A stretch of DNA of 24,166 bases, taken from Anammoximicrobium sp032229885 (GTDB lineage Bacteria > Planctomycetota > Planctomycetia > Pirellulales > Pirellulaceae). The notes beneath the pieces were generated by a model that ran no database searches, was not told the DNA's origin, and saw nothing but the letters and a program-made list of their open reading frames with translations. The stretch lies in contig JAVYAJ010000032.1 in the NCBI GenBank assembly GCA_032229885.1, positions 1 to 24,166 on the forward strand, read 5' to 3'. The position numbers were made by a program, and so were the translations under genes. This document shows, piece by piece, positions 15,508 through 24,077 of the stretch. Within the stretch, counting starts at the first letter, position 1. Each line of letters starts with the position of its first letter.

Positions 15508-17259
15508 ATGGCTTGTCTGTTCGTGATTCAGGGACGCGATCAAGGCAAACGCTTCGAACTGGACGCAGCGATCATCGGCGTCGGTCGGGACGCCACGAAC
15601 GCCGTTCGGCTGTTCGATGTCGAAGTCTCGCGACGACACGCCCAGATCGTGCGCGACGAGACCGGTTTCCGGCTGGTCGACCTCGGTAGTTCTAACGGCT
15701 CGTACGTCAACGAACAGCAGGTCGGCCAACACGTCCTAGCCAGTGGTGATCGCGTCCAGGTGGGGCGCACGTTGATGATCTTTACGGGCGACGAAGATCG
15801 CTCGTCGATCGATCTGGCAGCCGAGGTCGACATCATCCAGCCGGGGCCAGCCGCCGACGAATCGCGGATCGTGTCGTCGATCAGCCGCGAAGAGGGCAGC
15901 CAGCTCTGGAGCGACGCGGATATCGCGGACAGCCCGTGGCTGGCCCGCGCCCGCAGCAATCTGCAGATCATGTACCGCACCGCGCTGGCCGTCAGCCATA
16001 CGCTCGACATCGACCAACTGCTGCAGCGGATCATGGAGCTGATCTTCGAGTGGGTCGAGGCGGACCGGGGCTGCGTGATGCTGACGGACTGGGAGTCGGG
16101 CGAAGTGCTGCCCAAGGTGTTTCGCAGCCGTCGCGAACAGCGAGGCAGCGATCGGATGCGAATCAGCCAGACTATCCTGGACTATGTCCTGCAGCACCGC
16201 GAAGGCGTTCTCACCAGCGACGCCCGCGAGGACGAGCGTTGGGATCCGGCCGCCAGCATCCTGAAGCTGGGCGTCCGCGAAGCGATCTGCGCGCCGATGC
16301 AAGGCCGTTACGGCATGGTCGGCCTCATCTATATCGACACCTATACGCCACCCGGCCACATCTTGCAGAACCGGCGCGTCAATCGGTTCTCGGAAGAACA
16401 TCTGAAACTGATGGTGGCGATCGGCCACCAGGCCGCGTTGGCCGTCGAGGATACGTCGTATTACTCGGCCCTGGTCCAGGCTGAACGCCTGGCGGCCATC
16501 GGACAGACCATCGCCACGTTGTCCCATCATGTCAAGAACATCCTGCAAGGGATTCGCGGCGGCAGTTATCTGATCGACGAGGGTCTGAAGAATGCGGACA
16601 CCGAGCTGATCCGTAAAGGCTGGAACATCGTCGACAAGAACCAGGACAAGATCTCGAACCTGGTCATGGACATGCTGACCTTCAGCAAAGAACGCCAACC
16701 CGAACGCGTTCCTGGTCAGCTCAACGACGTGGTCGCCGACGTCCTCGAGCTGATCCAATCGCGAGCGACGGACGTCGGCGTTCAACTGGACTGGCTGCCG
16801 GATGCGGCGATGCCGATCCTGCCGTTCGACTCGGAAGCCTTGCATCGGGCAATTCTGAACGTGGTCGGCAATGCCATCGACGCCTGTGAAAGAAAACAGG
16901 GCGGCCGCATCGTTGTCACCAGCCGTTACGTGGCGGCGCAGGGGCTCGCGCAGGTCATCGTTCAGGACAACGGCGTGGGAATCGACGCGCAGCACCTGCC
17001 CAAGATCTTTTCGTTGTTCGAGTCTTACAAAGGCGGTCGGGGCACTGGACTGGGGCTGACGGTCAGCCAGAAGATCCTCCGCGAACACGGAGGCGACATC
17101 CATGTCGAAAGCACCCCGGATGTCGGCAGCACGTTCCGCCTCGAGTTTCCCGCCGCCCCCAGAGCTGATGGCGAGTCGCCCGAGGACGAGCTCCTACGAA
17201 CAACGACCGGGCTGGCCTCACAAACACCGGACCGCGTCCCGCCGACTCAGGAGCTCTAA
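15508..17259 (+). CDS. Soluble FHA-GAF sensor histidine kinase
   Basis: A cytosolic two-component kinase of 583 aa with no membrane segment. The FHA domain (1-95) has the phosphothreonine-binding signature SRRHA (41-45) and LGSSNGSYVN (59-68), so it should dock phosphorylated Ser/Thr proteins. A GAF domain (about 155-315) follows. The dimerisation/phosphoacceptor helix is ATLSHHVKNILQGI, with H340 the likely phosphorylated His. The HATPase has an N box (VVGNAIDA, N455), G1 (DNGVGI, D487), an F box (KIFSLFES) and G2 (GRGTGLGLTVS). The start at 15508 (MACLFVIQG) begins the FHA strand directly; AGGA lies 11 nt upstream, and the frame is open further with no domain. The FHA input links histidine signalling to Ser/Thr kinases, which planctomycetes have in number. 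The receiver protein upstream is a likely partner. Confidence 0.92.
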   Translation: MACLFVIQGRDQGKRFELDAAIIGVGRDATNAVRLFDVEVSRRHAQIVRDETGFRLVDLGSSNGSYVNEQQVGQHVLASGDRVQVGRTLMIFTGDEDRSSIDLAAEVDIIQPGPAADESRIVSSISREEGSQLWSDADIADSPWLARARSNLQIMYRTALAVSHTLDIDQLLQRIMELIFEWVEADRGCVMLTDWESGEVLPKVFRSRREQRGSDRMRISQTILDYVLQHREGVLTSDAREDERWDPAASILKLGVREAICAPMQGRYGMVGLIYIDTYTPPGHILQNRRVNRFSEEHLKLMVAIGHQAALAVEDTSYYSALVQAERLAAIGQTIATLSHHVKNILQGIRGGSYLIDEGLKNADTELIRKGWNIVDKNQDKISNLVMDMLTFSKERQPERVPGQLNDVVADVLELIQSRATDVGVQLDWLPDAAMPILPFDSEALHRAILNVVGNAIDACERKQGGRIVVTSRYVAAQGLAQVIVQDNGVGIDAQHLPKIFSLFESYKGGRGTGLGLTVSQKILREHGGDIHVESTPDVGSTFRLEFPAAPRADGESPEDELLRTTTGLASQTPDRVPPTQEL

Positions 17260-17427
17260 GACGGACGGCGAAAGCCGCTAGCATGAGCGCGGGTTGTGAG
17301 TGGCGGGGCGCTAGCCGCCGATTTCGGTAGAATGCCGACGGCTGGCGGCGCGCCGCTCGTGCGCCGCGGCCCGAACTTTTTTGCCTGGACGACGCATTGG
17401 GAAAGAGGATCAACGAGGACGGTTAGC

Positions 17428-18060
17428 ATGGATATTGCGATTTTGGGAGCGGGACGAGTTGGCCGCGCACTGGGTCTGCGGTGGGCCGCCAAAGGCCATC
17501 GCGTGGTGTACGGGGTGCGGGACGCCGATAGCGCAGAAGCTCGCGACGCGCTCGAGAAAACAGGGATCGCATCGACCATCGCCACCCTTCGCGAGGCTGT
17601 CGACGGCAGCCAAGTGGTGCTGCTGGCCATCCCCTGGAACGCGATTCACGAGGTGATCGAATCGCTGGGCGCGCTGGACGAAAAAATCCTGTTGGACTGC
17701 ATCAATCCGATCAAGCCCGATTTTTCCGGTCTGGCCGAAGATGCCGCGCCCTCGGCGGCGGAACAGATCGCGCGCCGGGCGCCCGGCGCCTGCGTCATCA
17801 AGGCCTTCAATACGGTCAGCGACGCCACCATGGTCGATCCGGATTACGGCGGCCTGCGGGCGTCCATGTTCTATTGTGGGGACGACGATGCGGCCAAGGC
17901 CATCGCCCGTCAGTTGACCATCGACGCCGATATGGAGCCGGTCGACGCCGGGCCGCTCGCCAATGCGGCGCATCTCGAATCGCTGGCGATGCTCTACATC
18001 CATCTGGCGATTTTCGGCGGCTGGGGCGCTCAGTGCGCGTTCAAAATGGTCACGCGCTGA
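17428..18060 (+). CDS. F420H2:NADP oxidoreductase-like dinucleotide-binding protein
   Basis: A 210-aa NAD(P)-binding Rossmann protein of the NADP_oxidoreductase, F420-dependent type (PF03807-like). The N-terminus MDIAILGAGRVGRALG is the GxGxxG nucleotide loop. VVYGVRD follows at the end of strand 2, where NADP-binding members carry Arg. Later segments VVLLAIPWNAI, LLDCINPI and VIKAFNTV match the family. The start at 17428 has GAGG 9 nt upstream; the frame is open to 17296 but the extension has no domain. Members of this family outside F420-using organisms are often of unknown function, and no F420 biosynthesis gene is visible here, so F420 use is not claimed. It lies 168 bp after the kinase on the same strand. 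Confidence 0.82.
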   Translation: MDIAILGAGRVGRALGLRWAAKGHRVVYGVRDADSAEARDALEKTGIASTIATLREAVDGSQVVLLAIPWNAIHEVIESLGALDEKILLDCINPIKPDFSGLAEDAAPSAAEQIARRAPGACVIKAFNTVSDATMVDPDYGGLRASMFYCGDDDAAKAIARQLTIDADMEPVDAGPLANAAHLESLAMLYIHLAIFGGWGAQCAFKMVTR

Positions 18061-18114
18061 CCCGCGGCCGCGGCGGATGTCCGGACCGTTGCCGCGCGCA
18101 CCCGAGCATCTGGT

Positions 18115-18133
18115 ACGCGGCAGGATGCCGCGT
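18115..18133. repeat. GCGGCA hairpin, copy 1
   Basis: ACGCGGCA, loop GGA, then TGCCGCGT make a perfect 8-bp stem 54 bp past the end of the oxidoreductase gene. It may terminate that transcript, although no T-run follows. It shares its core (GCGGCA and its complement with a 3-nt loop) with the hairpin at 21906-21924. Confidence 0.55.
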
Positions 18134-18280
18134 CCACGTCAAGCTTTGCCCCTCGTGCGCGCCCGGGCATCCGCGTGCCGTATTTTCGCATATCCCGGCT
18201 ATGCGCCGACGTCTGTCGATGGTGGCGACGCGGCCCACCGTCCGACCGCGATCCACGTTCACTGCCCGTCGACTTGGCGC

Positions 18281-18520
18281 TCAGCGTCCGGCCCGCTGGA
18301 GTTCCTGCTCGGCTTTATACGCCTTCATGGCGGCCGCTTCGCGGGACAGTTTGAATTCTGACGACGGCGCGTAGTATTGCACATCGTCGGACAGATAGTA
18401 CGGGCTGGGCAGTGTCTGGCCGCCCACGCTGACTTGACAGCCGGTCGAACTGATGGCGCCCAGCAGGCAGAATGCACAGAGGATCCCCGCGAGCCAACGT
18501 TTTGTCGCTTCTGGCTTCAT
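18281..18520 (-). CDS. Small planctomycete lipoprotein (79 aa)
   Basis: A short exported protein. The start at 18520 (MKPEATKRW) has AAGGAG 10 nt upstream. A hydrophobic signal (10-24) ends at a relaxed lipobox STGC with C28. The mature part has the segment QTLPSPYYLSDDVQYYAP and then an Ala/Lys/Glu-rich helix (FKLSREAAAMKAYKAEQ). I recall this GGQTLPSPYYLxDDxQYxxPxxEFKLxxEAA pattern from many planctomycete proteins, with no assigned function. It is divergent from the CHAT-fold gene, with 163 bp between the two start codons, so shared regulation is possible. Confidence 0.8.
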   Translation of the reverse strand: MKPEATKRWLAGILCAFCLLGAISSTGCQVSVGGQTLPSPYYLSDDVQYYAPSSEFKLSREAAAMKAYKAEQELQRAGR

Positions 18521-18683
18521 TTCCCGTAAACTCCTTGCGGACCGCACAACCGGCAGATTCGTCACAGTCTGTATCGACTGGTCGAGCCGTTATCTTTGAC
18601 AAAACCCGCAAAATCGTCGTCGGCCTCAGGGCGGTTTGTCCACGGGATCCGCTATGATGATAGAGGAAACAGGAGATGTGGTC

Positions 18684-21600
18684 ATGGAAAACAGGACAAA
18701 TCGAGGCTGGATGCTCGTTCTTCTGGCGCTGACCTCGCCCGCGCTGGCCCAACAGCGCGATCTGACGGTCCCGTCGGCCGAGTACTTCATGGCGTTCGGG
18801 CCGTACTACGAGGGCGAATATCGGACGGCCTTGCGCGGCTTCCAGTCCGCCGCCCGCAGCGGGATCCGTAGCACCGAAGGACGGTGGATCGATTCGGTCT
18901 GCTATTTCACGATGATGGGCGAGTGCTTTTACCAGATGGGCGATCTCGCACGGGCTTTGGAGCAGTACAACGCCGCGGTGAAAATGGCCTTGGCGCACAA
19001 GGGCTGGATGCTGCGGATCGAATTCCCCGATATGATCGAGCCCTCGAGTTCCGGTATCCGCAGCACGATCACCTGGGGGCCAAGCACTCGCAACACCCAG
19101 TTGGCCCGGATTCCCGACCGGATGAGCAGTTTTCAGGGGCAGATGATCACCGAGGATACGATCCGCGCCGGCGGGCCGATCGCATCGCCGCAACTGTACC
19201 CGCTGAACGTCAAAGAGGTGAATCGATGCATCTCGTTGGCCCTGATGCGACGCCAGACCATCATGGGGCCCGTGGGTCCGCACGACCCGCTGACCGGGCA
19301 AGCGGTGGTCGATTTGGCGACCTATCCGACGCGACCCAACCACTGGTCGCAGGCCTGGATCAGTTGTCACCAGGGAATGGCCTACGCATCGGTTGGTAAG
19401 CTCGAACAAGCGGTCTCCGAACTGACCAAATCGTTGACGCTGGCAGGCCAGTACGATCACGAGTTGACCGCGATGGGCCTGCTGGAACTGGGCAAACTCG
19501 CGTTCCAACAGGGGCAGACACAAGTCGCGGCCGGCTATTTTCTCGAAGCGACCTTTCCTGCCGCTGCGTTCGATCAGTATGACGTGATGGAAGACGCTTT
19601 CCGCTGGGGACTGATCACACATCTGGTCTCCGGCCAGAAAGGCCCGTATCCACCGCTGGCGGCTGCGACCGCGTGGGCCCGCCGCCGATCGCGAGCCCTG
19701 TACGCCGGCCTGCTGTTGCTGGCGGCCGAGAATGCCGTCGCGCTCGGCGACGCATCCGCGACGGCCCTGTTGAGCGAGACGCGGCAGGCCGTGGGGACGC
19801 GCGAGCTGCGCGGGGGCGTGCTGGGCGCCCGCTTCAACTATGTATCCGCGCTGAACGAGTTCCAACGCGGCAATCTGAGTGGCGGCACAGGCCAACTGGC
19901 TCAGACGCTGACCTTCCTCCGCGGCAGCTCGCATCGTCTGTTCCAGATCGGCTTGGCCGACGCCGCCTTCGTATCCGGCAGCGTCACCCAGCGCGTGGCG
20001 GATGATCTGTTTGCCAACGTGCTGCGCGAGCCGACCGCGGCCGATTGGACCGTCGACCCGATGGAGACGCTGGCCGTCGTGCTGTCGCCTCATCCGACGC
20101 CGTTGCAGCATTGGTTGACCGCGGCCATGGCGCGCAAAGACATCGACAAATCGCTGGAAATCGCGGACCGTGTCCGGCGGCATCGGTTCTACAGCAGCCT
20201 GCCCTTGGGCGGCCGCCTGTTGTCCCTGCGCTGGATTCTCGAAGCCTCGGAAACGTTGCTCCCGCAGCAAGCGATCCTCCAGCGACAAGATCTGCGCGTC
20301 CGCTACCCCGACTACGCCAAGCTGTCGGACAGGGCCTTGGCGATCCGCCAAGAATTGACGACCTTGCCGCTGGTCGCCCAAAGCCCCGAAGACATCAAAA
20401 AACAGACGGCTCTGTTCGACCAGCTTGCGCAGACGAGTACGGCCCAAGAGACGCTACTGCAGGCCGTCGCCCTGCGACGCGAGCCGTCGGAGTTTGTTTT
20501 CCCGCCGCTGTGCAGCGTCAAGGAGATTCAGCAGAGTCTGACCGCCGAGCAACTGGTTCTCGCCTACAGCGTCTCGGATCGTTACGCCCTGGGATTCGCC
20601 CTCAGCAAGGATCGATCCTCGGCTTGGCAGATGGATGCGCCCGCCGCGCTCGTCAAACAGGTGGGCGACCTGCTGCGACAGACCGGACTGACCGAACGAA
20701 AAATGGGGCTCGATGCCGCCGTTCTGCGGGACGAGACGTGGAAGACGACCGCGGCCGACCTGTTGAAAAAACTGACCAACAACGGCAATCCGAGCGCCTG
20801 GGATACGTACCGCGAACTGATCCTCGTCCCGGATGGACCGCTGTGGTACGTCCCCTTCGAGGCCCTGCAAGTGCCCGATGGCGGGAGAACCGTGCCGCTG
20901 ATCTCGAAGATCCGCATCCGCTATCTTCCAACGGTCGGCCTGTTGACCATGAGCGGCGCCAGCCCGAAACGGCAGGGACGCACGTTGGTGATCACGGGGC
21001 CGATGGCTCCGGGGCAGGACCGGCAGGTCTCGTTGTCAGCCTTCGAGGATCTCAGCCGATCGCTCGAAGGCGCCGAGCGGTCCGACGACCGGCTCGCGAC
21101 GCCCTCGAATCTCGTGGCCGCCATCTGCGACCGCTTGATCGTGCTCAGCGACGTCGAACCGGCCCAGCAGGGTCCGTACGCCTGGTCGCCCATGGGCCTC
21201 GATCGCAACAAGCCCGGCAGAACATTGGACACCTGGCTGGCGCTGCCTTGGCAGGGACCGTCGCAGGTGATCTTACCCGGCTTTCACACCGGGGCCGAAA
21301 CCGGGCTGAAGCGATCGGCCACCGGCGACGACATCTTTTACGCCGTCTCGGGCCTGATGGCCAGCGGCGCTCAATCGGTCTTGTTGAGCCGCTGGTCGGT
21401 CGCGGGCCAATCCGCGTTTGATCTGACTCGCGAATATGCTCAGGAATTGCCGTTCACACCGGCGACCGAAGCGTGGCAGCGCAGCGTTCAACTCGCCCGC
21501 ACCAACCCGATCGCGCCTGACCTCGAGCCGCGATTGAACCCCGCCGGGGCGCCCGAATTGACCGGCGAGGCGCCGTTTTTTTGGGCCGGCTATCTCCTCG

Positions 21601-21851
21601 CGGATTTAGGGAACGCGACAACTCCGGCACCGCATCCCGCAGCCGCAGCTCCTGCCGCGCCGCCAGCCGCGCCGGCCGCCCCGCCGCCCGCTGCTCCGCC
21701 ACCGGCTGCGCAGCCGCCCGGAACCGAGCCTCCCGGAGGCCACCCACCCGCGGCGGCCGCGCCCTCGAAAGCAGTTCCCGGCTCGAAGCGACCTGCGTCG
21801 CCTCCCAAATCCAGGCGCTCGCCGAGCCCGGCTGGCAAGGCCGCCCCTTGA
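18684..21851 (+). CDS. Exported TPR protein with catalytically degenerate CHAT domain
   Basis: A 1055-aa exported protein. The start at 18684 is fixed by AGGAG 8 nt upstream and by the signal peptide MENRTNRGWMLVLLALTSPALAQ (cleavage after A22). Residues ~30-520 are helical TPR-like repeats (GECFYQMGDLARALEQYNAA, then GMAYASVGKLEQAVSELTKS). A CHAT-like caspase-fold domain covers about 650-975 (LILVPDGPLWYVPFEAL, VSGLMASGAQSVLLSRWSV, FFWAGYLLADLG). CHAT peptidases use a His in HxxxHG and a Cys in SACETG. Here the His strand reads LIVLSDVEP (S822 region) and the Cys strand reads VILPGFHTGAETG (H868 region), so both catalytic residues are absent. A Pro/Ala-rich tail follows (976-1055). It probably acts as a binding or scaffold protein in the envelope. 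The small lipoprotein is divergent. Confidence 0.88.
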   Translation: MENRTNRGWMLVLLALTSPALAQQRDLTVPSAEYFMAFGPYYEGEYRTALRGFQSAARSGIRSTEGRWIDSVCYFTMMGECFYQMGDLARALEQYNAAVKMALAHKGWMLRIEFPDMIEPSSSGIRSTITWGPSTRNTQLARIPDRMSSFQGQMITEDTIRAGGPIASPQLYPLNVKEVNRCISLALMRRQTIMGPVGPHDPLTGQAVVDLATYPTRPNHWSQAWISCHQGMAYASVGKLEQAVSELTKSLTLAGQYDHELTAMGLLELGKLAFQQGQTQVAAGYFLEATFPAAAFDQYDVMEDAFRWGLITHLVSGQKGPYPPLAAATAWARRRSRALYAGLLLLAAENAVALGDASATALLSETRQAVGTRELRGGVLGARFNYVSALNEFQRGNLSGGTGQLAQTLTFLRGSSHRLFQIGLADAAFVSGSVTQRVADDLFANVLREPTAADWTVDPMETLAVVLSPHPTPLQHWLTAAMARKDIDKSLEIADRVRRHRFYSSLPLGGRLLSLRWILEASETLLPQQAILQRQDLRVRYPDYAKLSDRALAIRQELTTLPLVAQSPEDIKKQTALFDQLAQTSTAQETLLQAVALRREPSEFVFPPLCSVKEIQQSLTAEQLVLAYSVSDRYALGFALSKDRSSAWQMDAPAALVKQVGDLLRQTGLTERKMGLDAAVLRDETWKTTAADLLKKLTNNGNPSAWDTYRELILVPDGPLWYVPFEALQVPDGGRTVPLISKIRIRYLPTVGLLTMSGASPKRQGRTLVITGPMAPGQDRQVSLSAFEDLSRSLEGAERSDDRLATPSNLVAAICDRLIVLSDVEPAQQGPYAWSPMGLDRNKPGRTLDTWLALPWQGPSQVILPGFHTGAETGLKRSATGDDIFYAVSGLMASGAQSVLLSRWSVAGQSAFDLTREYAQELPFTPATEAWQRSVQLARTNPIAPDLEPRLNPAGAPELTGEAPFFWAGYLLADLGNATTPAPHPAAAAPAAPPAAPAAPPPAAPPPAAQPPGTEPPGGHPPAAAAPSKAVPGSKRPASPPKSRRSPSPAGKAAP

Positions 21852-22164
21852 GACAATCCTCGGCCTGGCCAGCCTACAGCGGGCCTTCTGTATCCGCCAG
21901 CGTAGATGCGGCATCCTGCCGCATGGGCCTAACACTTCGGTCCGTCGCGCCCTGCGCCCGCTCTGGCTCCCGCCGCACTGCGCAGCCCAGTCGCTCGCTT
22001 TCTCCGCCCCATCGTTACAACCGACACGCATCGGGAACAACCCGCATCGTATCGCTGCAAGCGAGGCGCCTTCGCCATCCGCTCGACCTACGCTTCAGAA
22101 ACCTGTAGTCGCCCGGCGTTCCACGCCTGTCACTGTTCCCGAACTCGTCAAAGGCCTGCGAATC
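21852..22164. other. Intergenic with hairpin, no gene
   Basis: A 313-bp gap between the CHAT-fold and protease genes. It contains a perfect hairpin at 21906-21924, listed separately. No clear promoter for the protease is seen and no gene. Confidence 0.5.
21906..21924. repeat. GCGGCA hairpin, copy 2
   Basis: ATGCGGCA, loop TCC, then TGCCGCAT form a perfect 8-bp stem 55 bp past the CHAT-fold gene stop. It is the same element as at 18115-18133, read on the opposite strand. It could act as a transcript end; no T-run follows. Confidence 0.6.
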
Positions 22165-23361
22165 ATGACCGAGCCTGCACTCGCCAGCCGTTTTGCTGTG
22201 CTGTGCCTCGGCGCGGCATTGTCGGCCTGTCTCGGCTGCAGCCGGGCGAGCAAGCCGCCCCAAGACACGAGCGAGGTCGATTTCTACCAGGCTACGGGGA
22301 TCACGCAGCGCGAACTCGAAGGTTTCCTGGACGGCTTGGCTGCTCGCGGCGACGGACCGGCTTGTCTTGTGCAGCTCACGCTGCAAAACGATGCCGGAGA
22401 CTATCTCGCCGACAGCCGCATCAACGTTCGTTGGGACGTCGGCGAATATCGCCTGCTGGTCGGCAAATCCGCGGTGGTTCAATTTTTGCTGGACAAGCAA
22501 AAACTGCCGGGATTGCATCTCATCGTTCCCCGCGGGTTCACTCGTCTCAAGCAGAGGACTATTCCGCTCGGCTCGTCTTATGCGCCGGAGGATCCTTCTC
22601 AACTGGCGAGCTGGGGTGACACCTTGATCTGGGACGGTCGGATCAGCGGTGAACTGGAGCGTGGCCTTCAGCGGTTGCGCGCTTCGGGCGAAGCGTTGAG
22701 CGACCAGCAGGTTCGCGACCAGTTGCGTCGCAAACGGCATCCACTGGTGTTGCCCGAACCGCCCGTCGCTCAACTCAGCCCGGCGGAGGTCTATCAACAT
22801 CGACGCGACGCCGTCGTGGTCTTCGGAACCTTGATGGCCGATGGCAGCCTGGCGGTCGCCTCGGGCGTGGTCGTCCATCCGAGCGGAGTTGTAGCCACGG
22901 CATACCACGTTGTCGCCAAGCAATCACCCGTCGTGGCCCGCGCCGTGCTGACGCGAACTGGCCACGTCTTTGCCGTCCGCGAGATCCTCGCAGCCGACAG
23001 ATCTGGCGACGTAGTCCTCGTCAAGATCGACGCGCACGACCTATCCGCCGCGCCCGTGTCGAGCGGCGACCCTGTCGGCGAGCCCGTGACGATCATCGCG
23101 CATCCGGCATCCAACTTTTTTACCCTGACGCACGGTCACATTTCTCGGTATTGGGCCAGCACGAGCTATGGGGAACTGACTGCCTGCATGTCCGTAACGG
23201 CCGAGTTCGCCGAAGGCTCGAGTGGCGGCCCCATTTTCAATTCTCACGGTGCCGTCGCGGGCTTGGTCTCCGCCACGGACCCGTTCGGCTACCAGATGGT
23301 CCGTCGCACCGCAGTCCCCGCGGCGACCATCCGCCGGCTGCTAGCGCAACCAAGCGACTAA
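22165..23361 (+). CDS. Lipoprotein trypsin-like serine protease
   Basis: A membrane-anchored serine protease of 398 aa. The signal peptide ends in lipobox LSAC (C22), with a second Cys at C25. Residues ~35-200 are an unrecognised, mostly beta N-terminal domain. A trypsin-like (S1C/HtrA-type) domain fills 210-395 with a complete triad: H248 in VVATAYHVVA, D282 in SGDVVLVKID and S353 in GSSGGPIF. No PDZ domain follows, unlike DegP/HtrA, so substrate choice may lie in the N-terminal domain. The start ATG at 22165 has AAAGG about 10 nt upstream. The active site would face the periplasm. It stands alone, 313 bp after the CHAT-fold gene, on the same strand. Confidence 0.88.
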   Translation: MTEPALASRFAVLCLGAALSACLGCSRASKPPQDTSEVDFYQATGITQRELEGFLDGLAARGDGPACLVQLTLQNDAGDYLADSRINVRWDVGEYRLLVGKSAVVQFLLDKQKLPGLHLIVPRGFTRLKQRTIPLGSSYAPEDPSQLASWGDTLIWDGRISGELERGLQRLRASGEALSDQQVRDQLRRKRHPLVLPEPPVAQLSPAEVYQHRRDAVVVFGTLMADGSLAVASGVVVHPSGVVATAYHVVAKQSPVVARAVLTRTGHVFAVREILAADRSGDVVLVKIDAHDLSAAPVSSGDPVGEPVTIIAHPASNFFTLTHGHISRYWASTSYGELTACMSVTAEFAEGSSGGPIFNSHGAVAGLVSATDPFGYQMVRRTAVPAATIRRLLAQPSD

Positions 23362-24001
23362 ATGCGTGCGTTGCCGCGGTACGGCCTCATTTCAAGTTGC
23401 CGTCTTGCGGTAACTACCGATCATGACGGATGTTAGCCTACGTCATGTCTTCCGCCACGCTGCGATAGGAAGGGTCAACCCGGAGCAACGCTTTGGGCGG
23501 AACGGTCCCGGCGGAGCGGGCGACGTCACCGACACCCCCCAAACAAAGAGGGGCCACCTTGCCGCCGGTGGTCAAGGATTCGCCATCTGCCTCGCCTTTT
23601 CCCGGCTCCTGATCCACTCGGTGAACCAATTCGAGTCGCACCCCGCGCCCACGCGCTTGACTTCTTCGAGCACAAAGAAAACGGTGCCTGTACAAAACAG
23701 TGGCCCTGCCCATCGGGAAGTTCGCAGCCTTACGGCGAGTATCTCAAAACATCGTATCTCGTTACTGTATAACGCGTTGCTTCACATCAACAGGACTCTA
23801 TTCGGGCATTGCCCCTGATCGCGATCTCGAAGCGCGCAAACGATGTGCCCCGCCACAACCCGTGGGCGGCGCGCCCCGGCGCCGCGATACGTGCGCCTAC
23901 GATGCCGAAACCGAAGATGCGTCGGAAAAAATTCGGAGGGATGAACGAGTCAACTCTTGCCGACCAACGGCCGATCAGTTAGCATACATCGACCAACGTG
24001 G
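23362..24001. other. Intergenic, no convincing gene; odd minus-strand block
   Basis: A 640-bp gap before the tRNA. On the minus strand two overlapping frames look protein-like in part. One, ending at 23572, contains FFVLEEVKRVGAG and SNWFTEWIRSREKARQMANP. The other, ending at 23438, contains TTGGKVAPLCLGGVGD. Neither has a ribosome site or a complete domain. They may be relics of a gene or a dispersed planctomycete repeat. The last ~45 bp hold the tRNA promoter. Confidence 0.4.
23957..23985 (+). promoter_or_regulatory. Candidate promoter of tRNA-Asn
   Basis: TTGCCG (23957-23962) and TAGCAT (23980-23985) are separated by exactly 17 bp and end 16 bp before the tRNA. Each hexamer matches the consensus at 4 of 6 positions. 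Confidence 0.45.

Positions 24002-24077
<76 letters not shown>

Noticed and set aside
15736..17103. 455-codon minus-strand open frame
   Set aside because: It is antisense to the histidine kinase; composition and lack of motifs mark it as a shadow.
18596..18658. Promoter for the CHAT-fold gene from TTGACA (18596-18601) and TATGAT (18653-18658)
   Set aside because: The two hexamers are about 51 bp apart, far from the 16-18 bp needed, and neither has a partner at the right distance.
18315..20447. 710-codon minus-strand open frame
   Set aside because: It runs opposite the TPR/CHAT gene and through the small lipoprotein region. The translation has no domain, and the opposite frames have signal peptides, ribosome sites and known folds.
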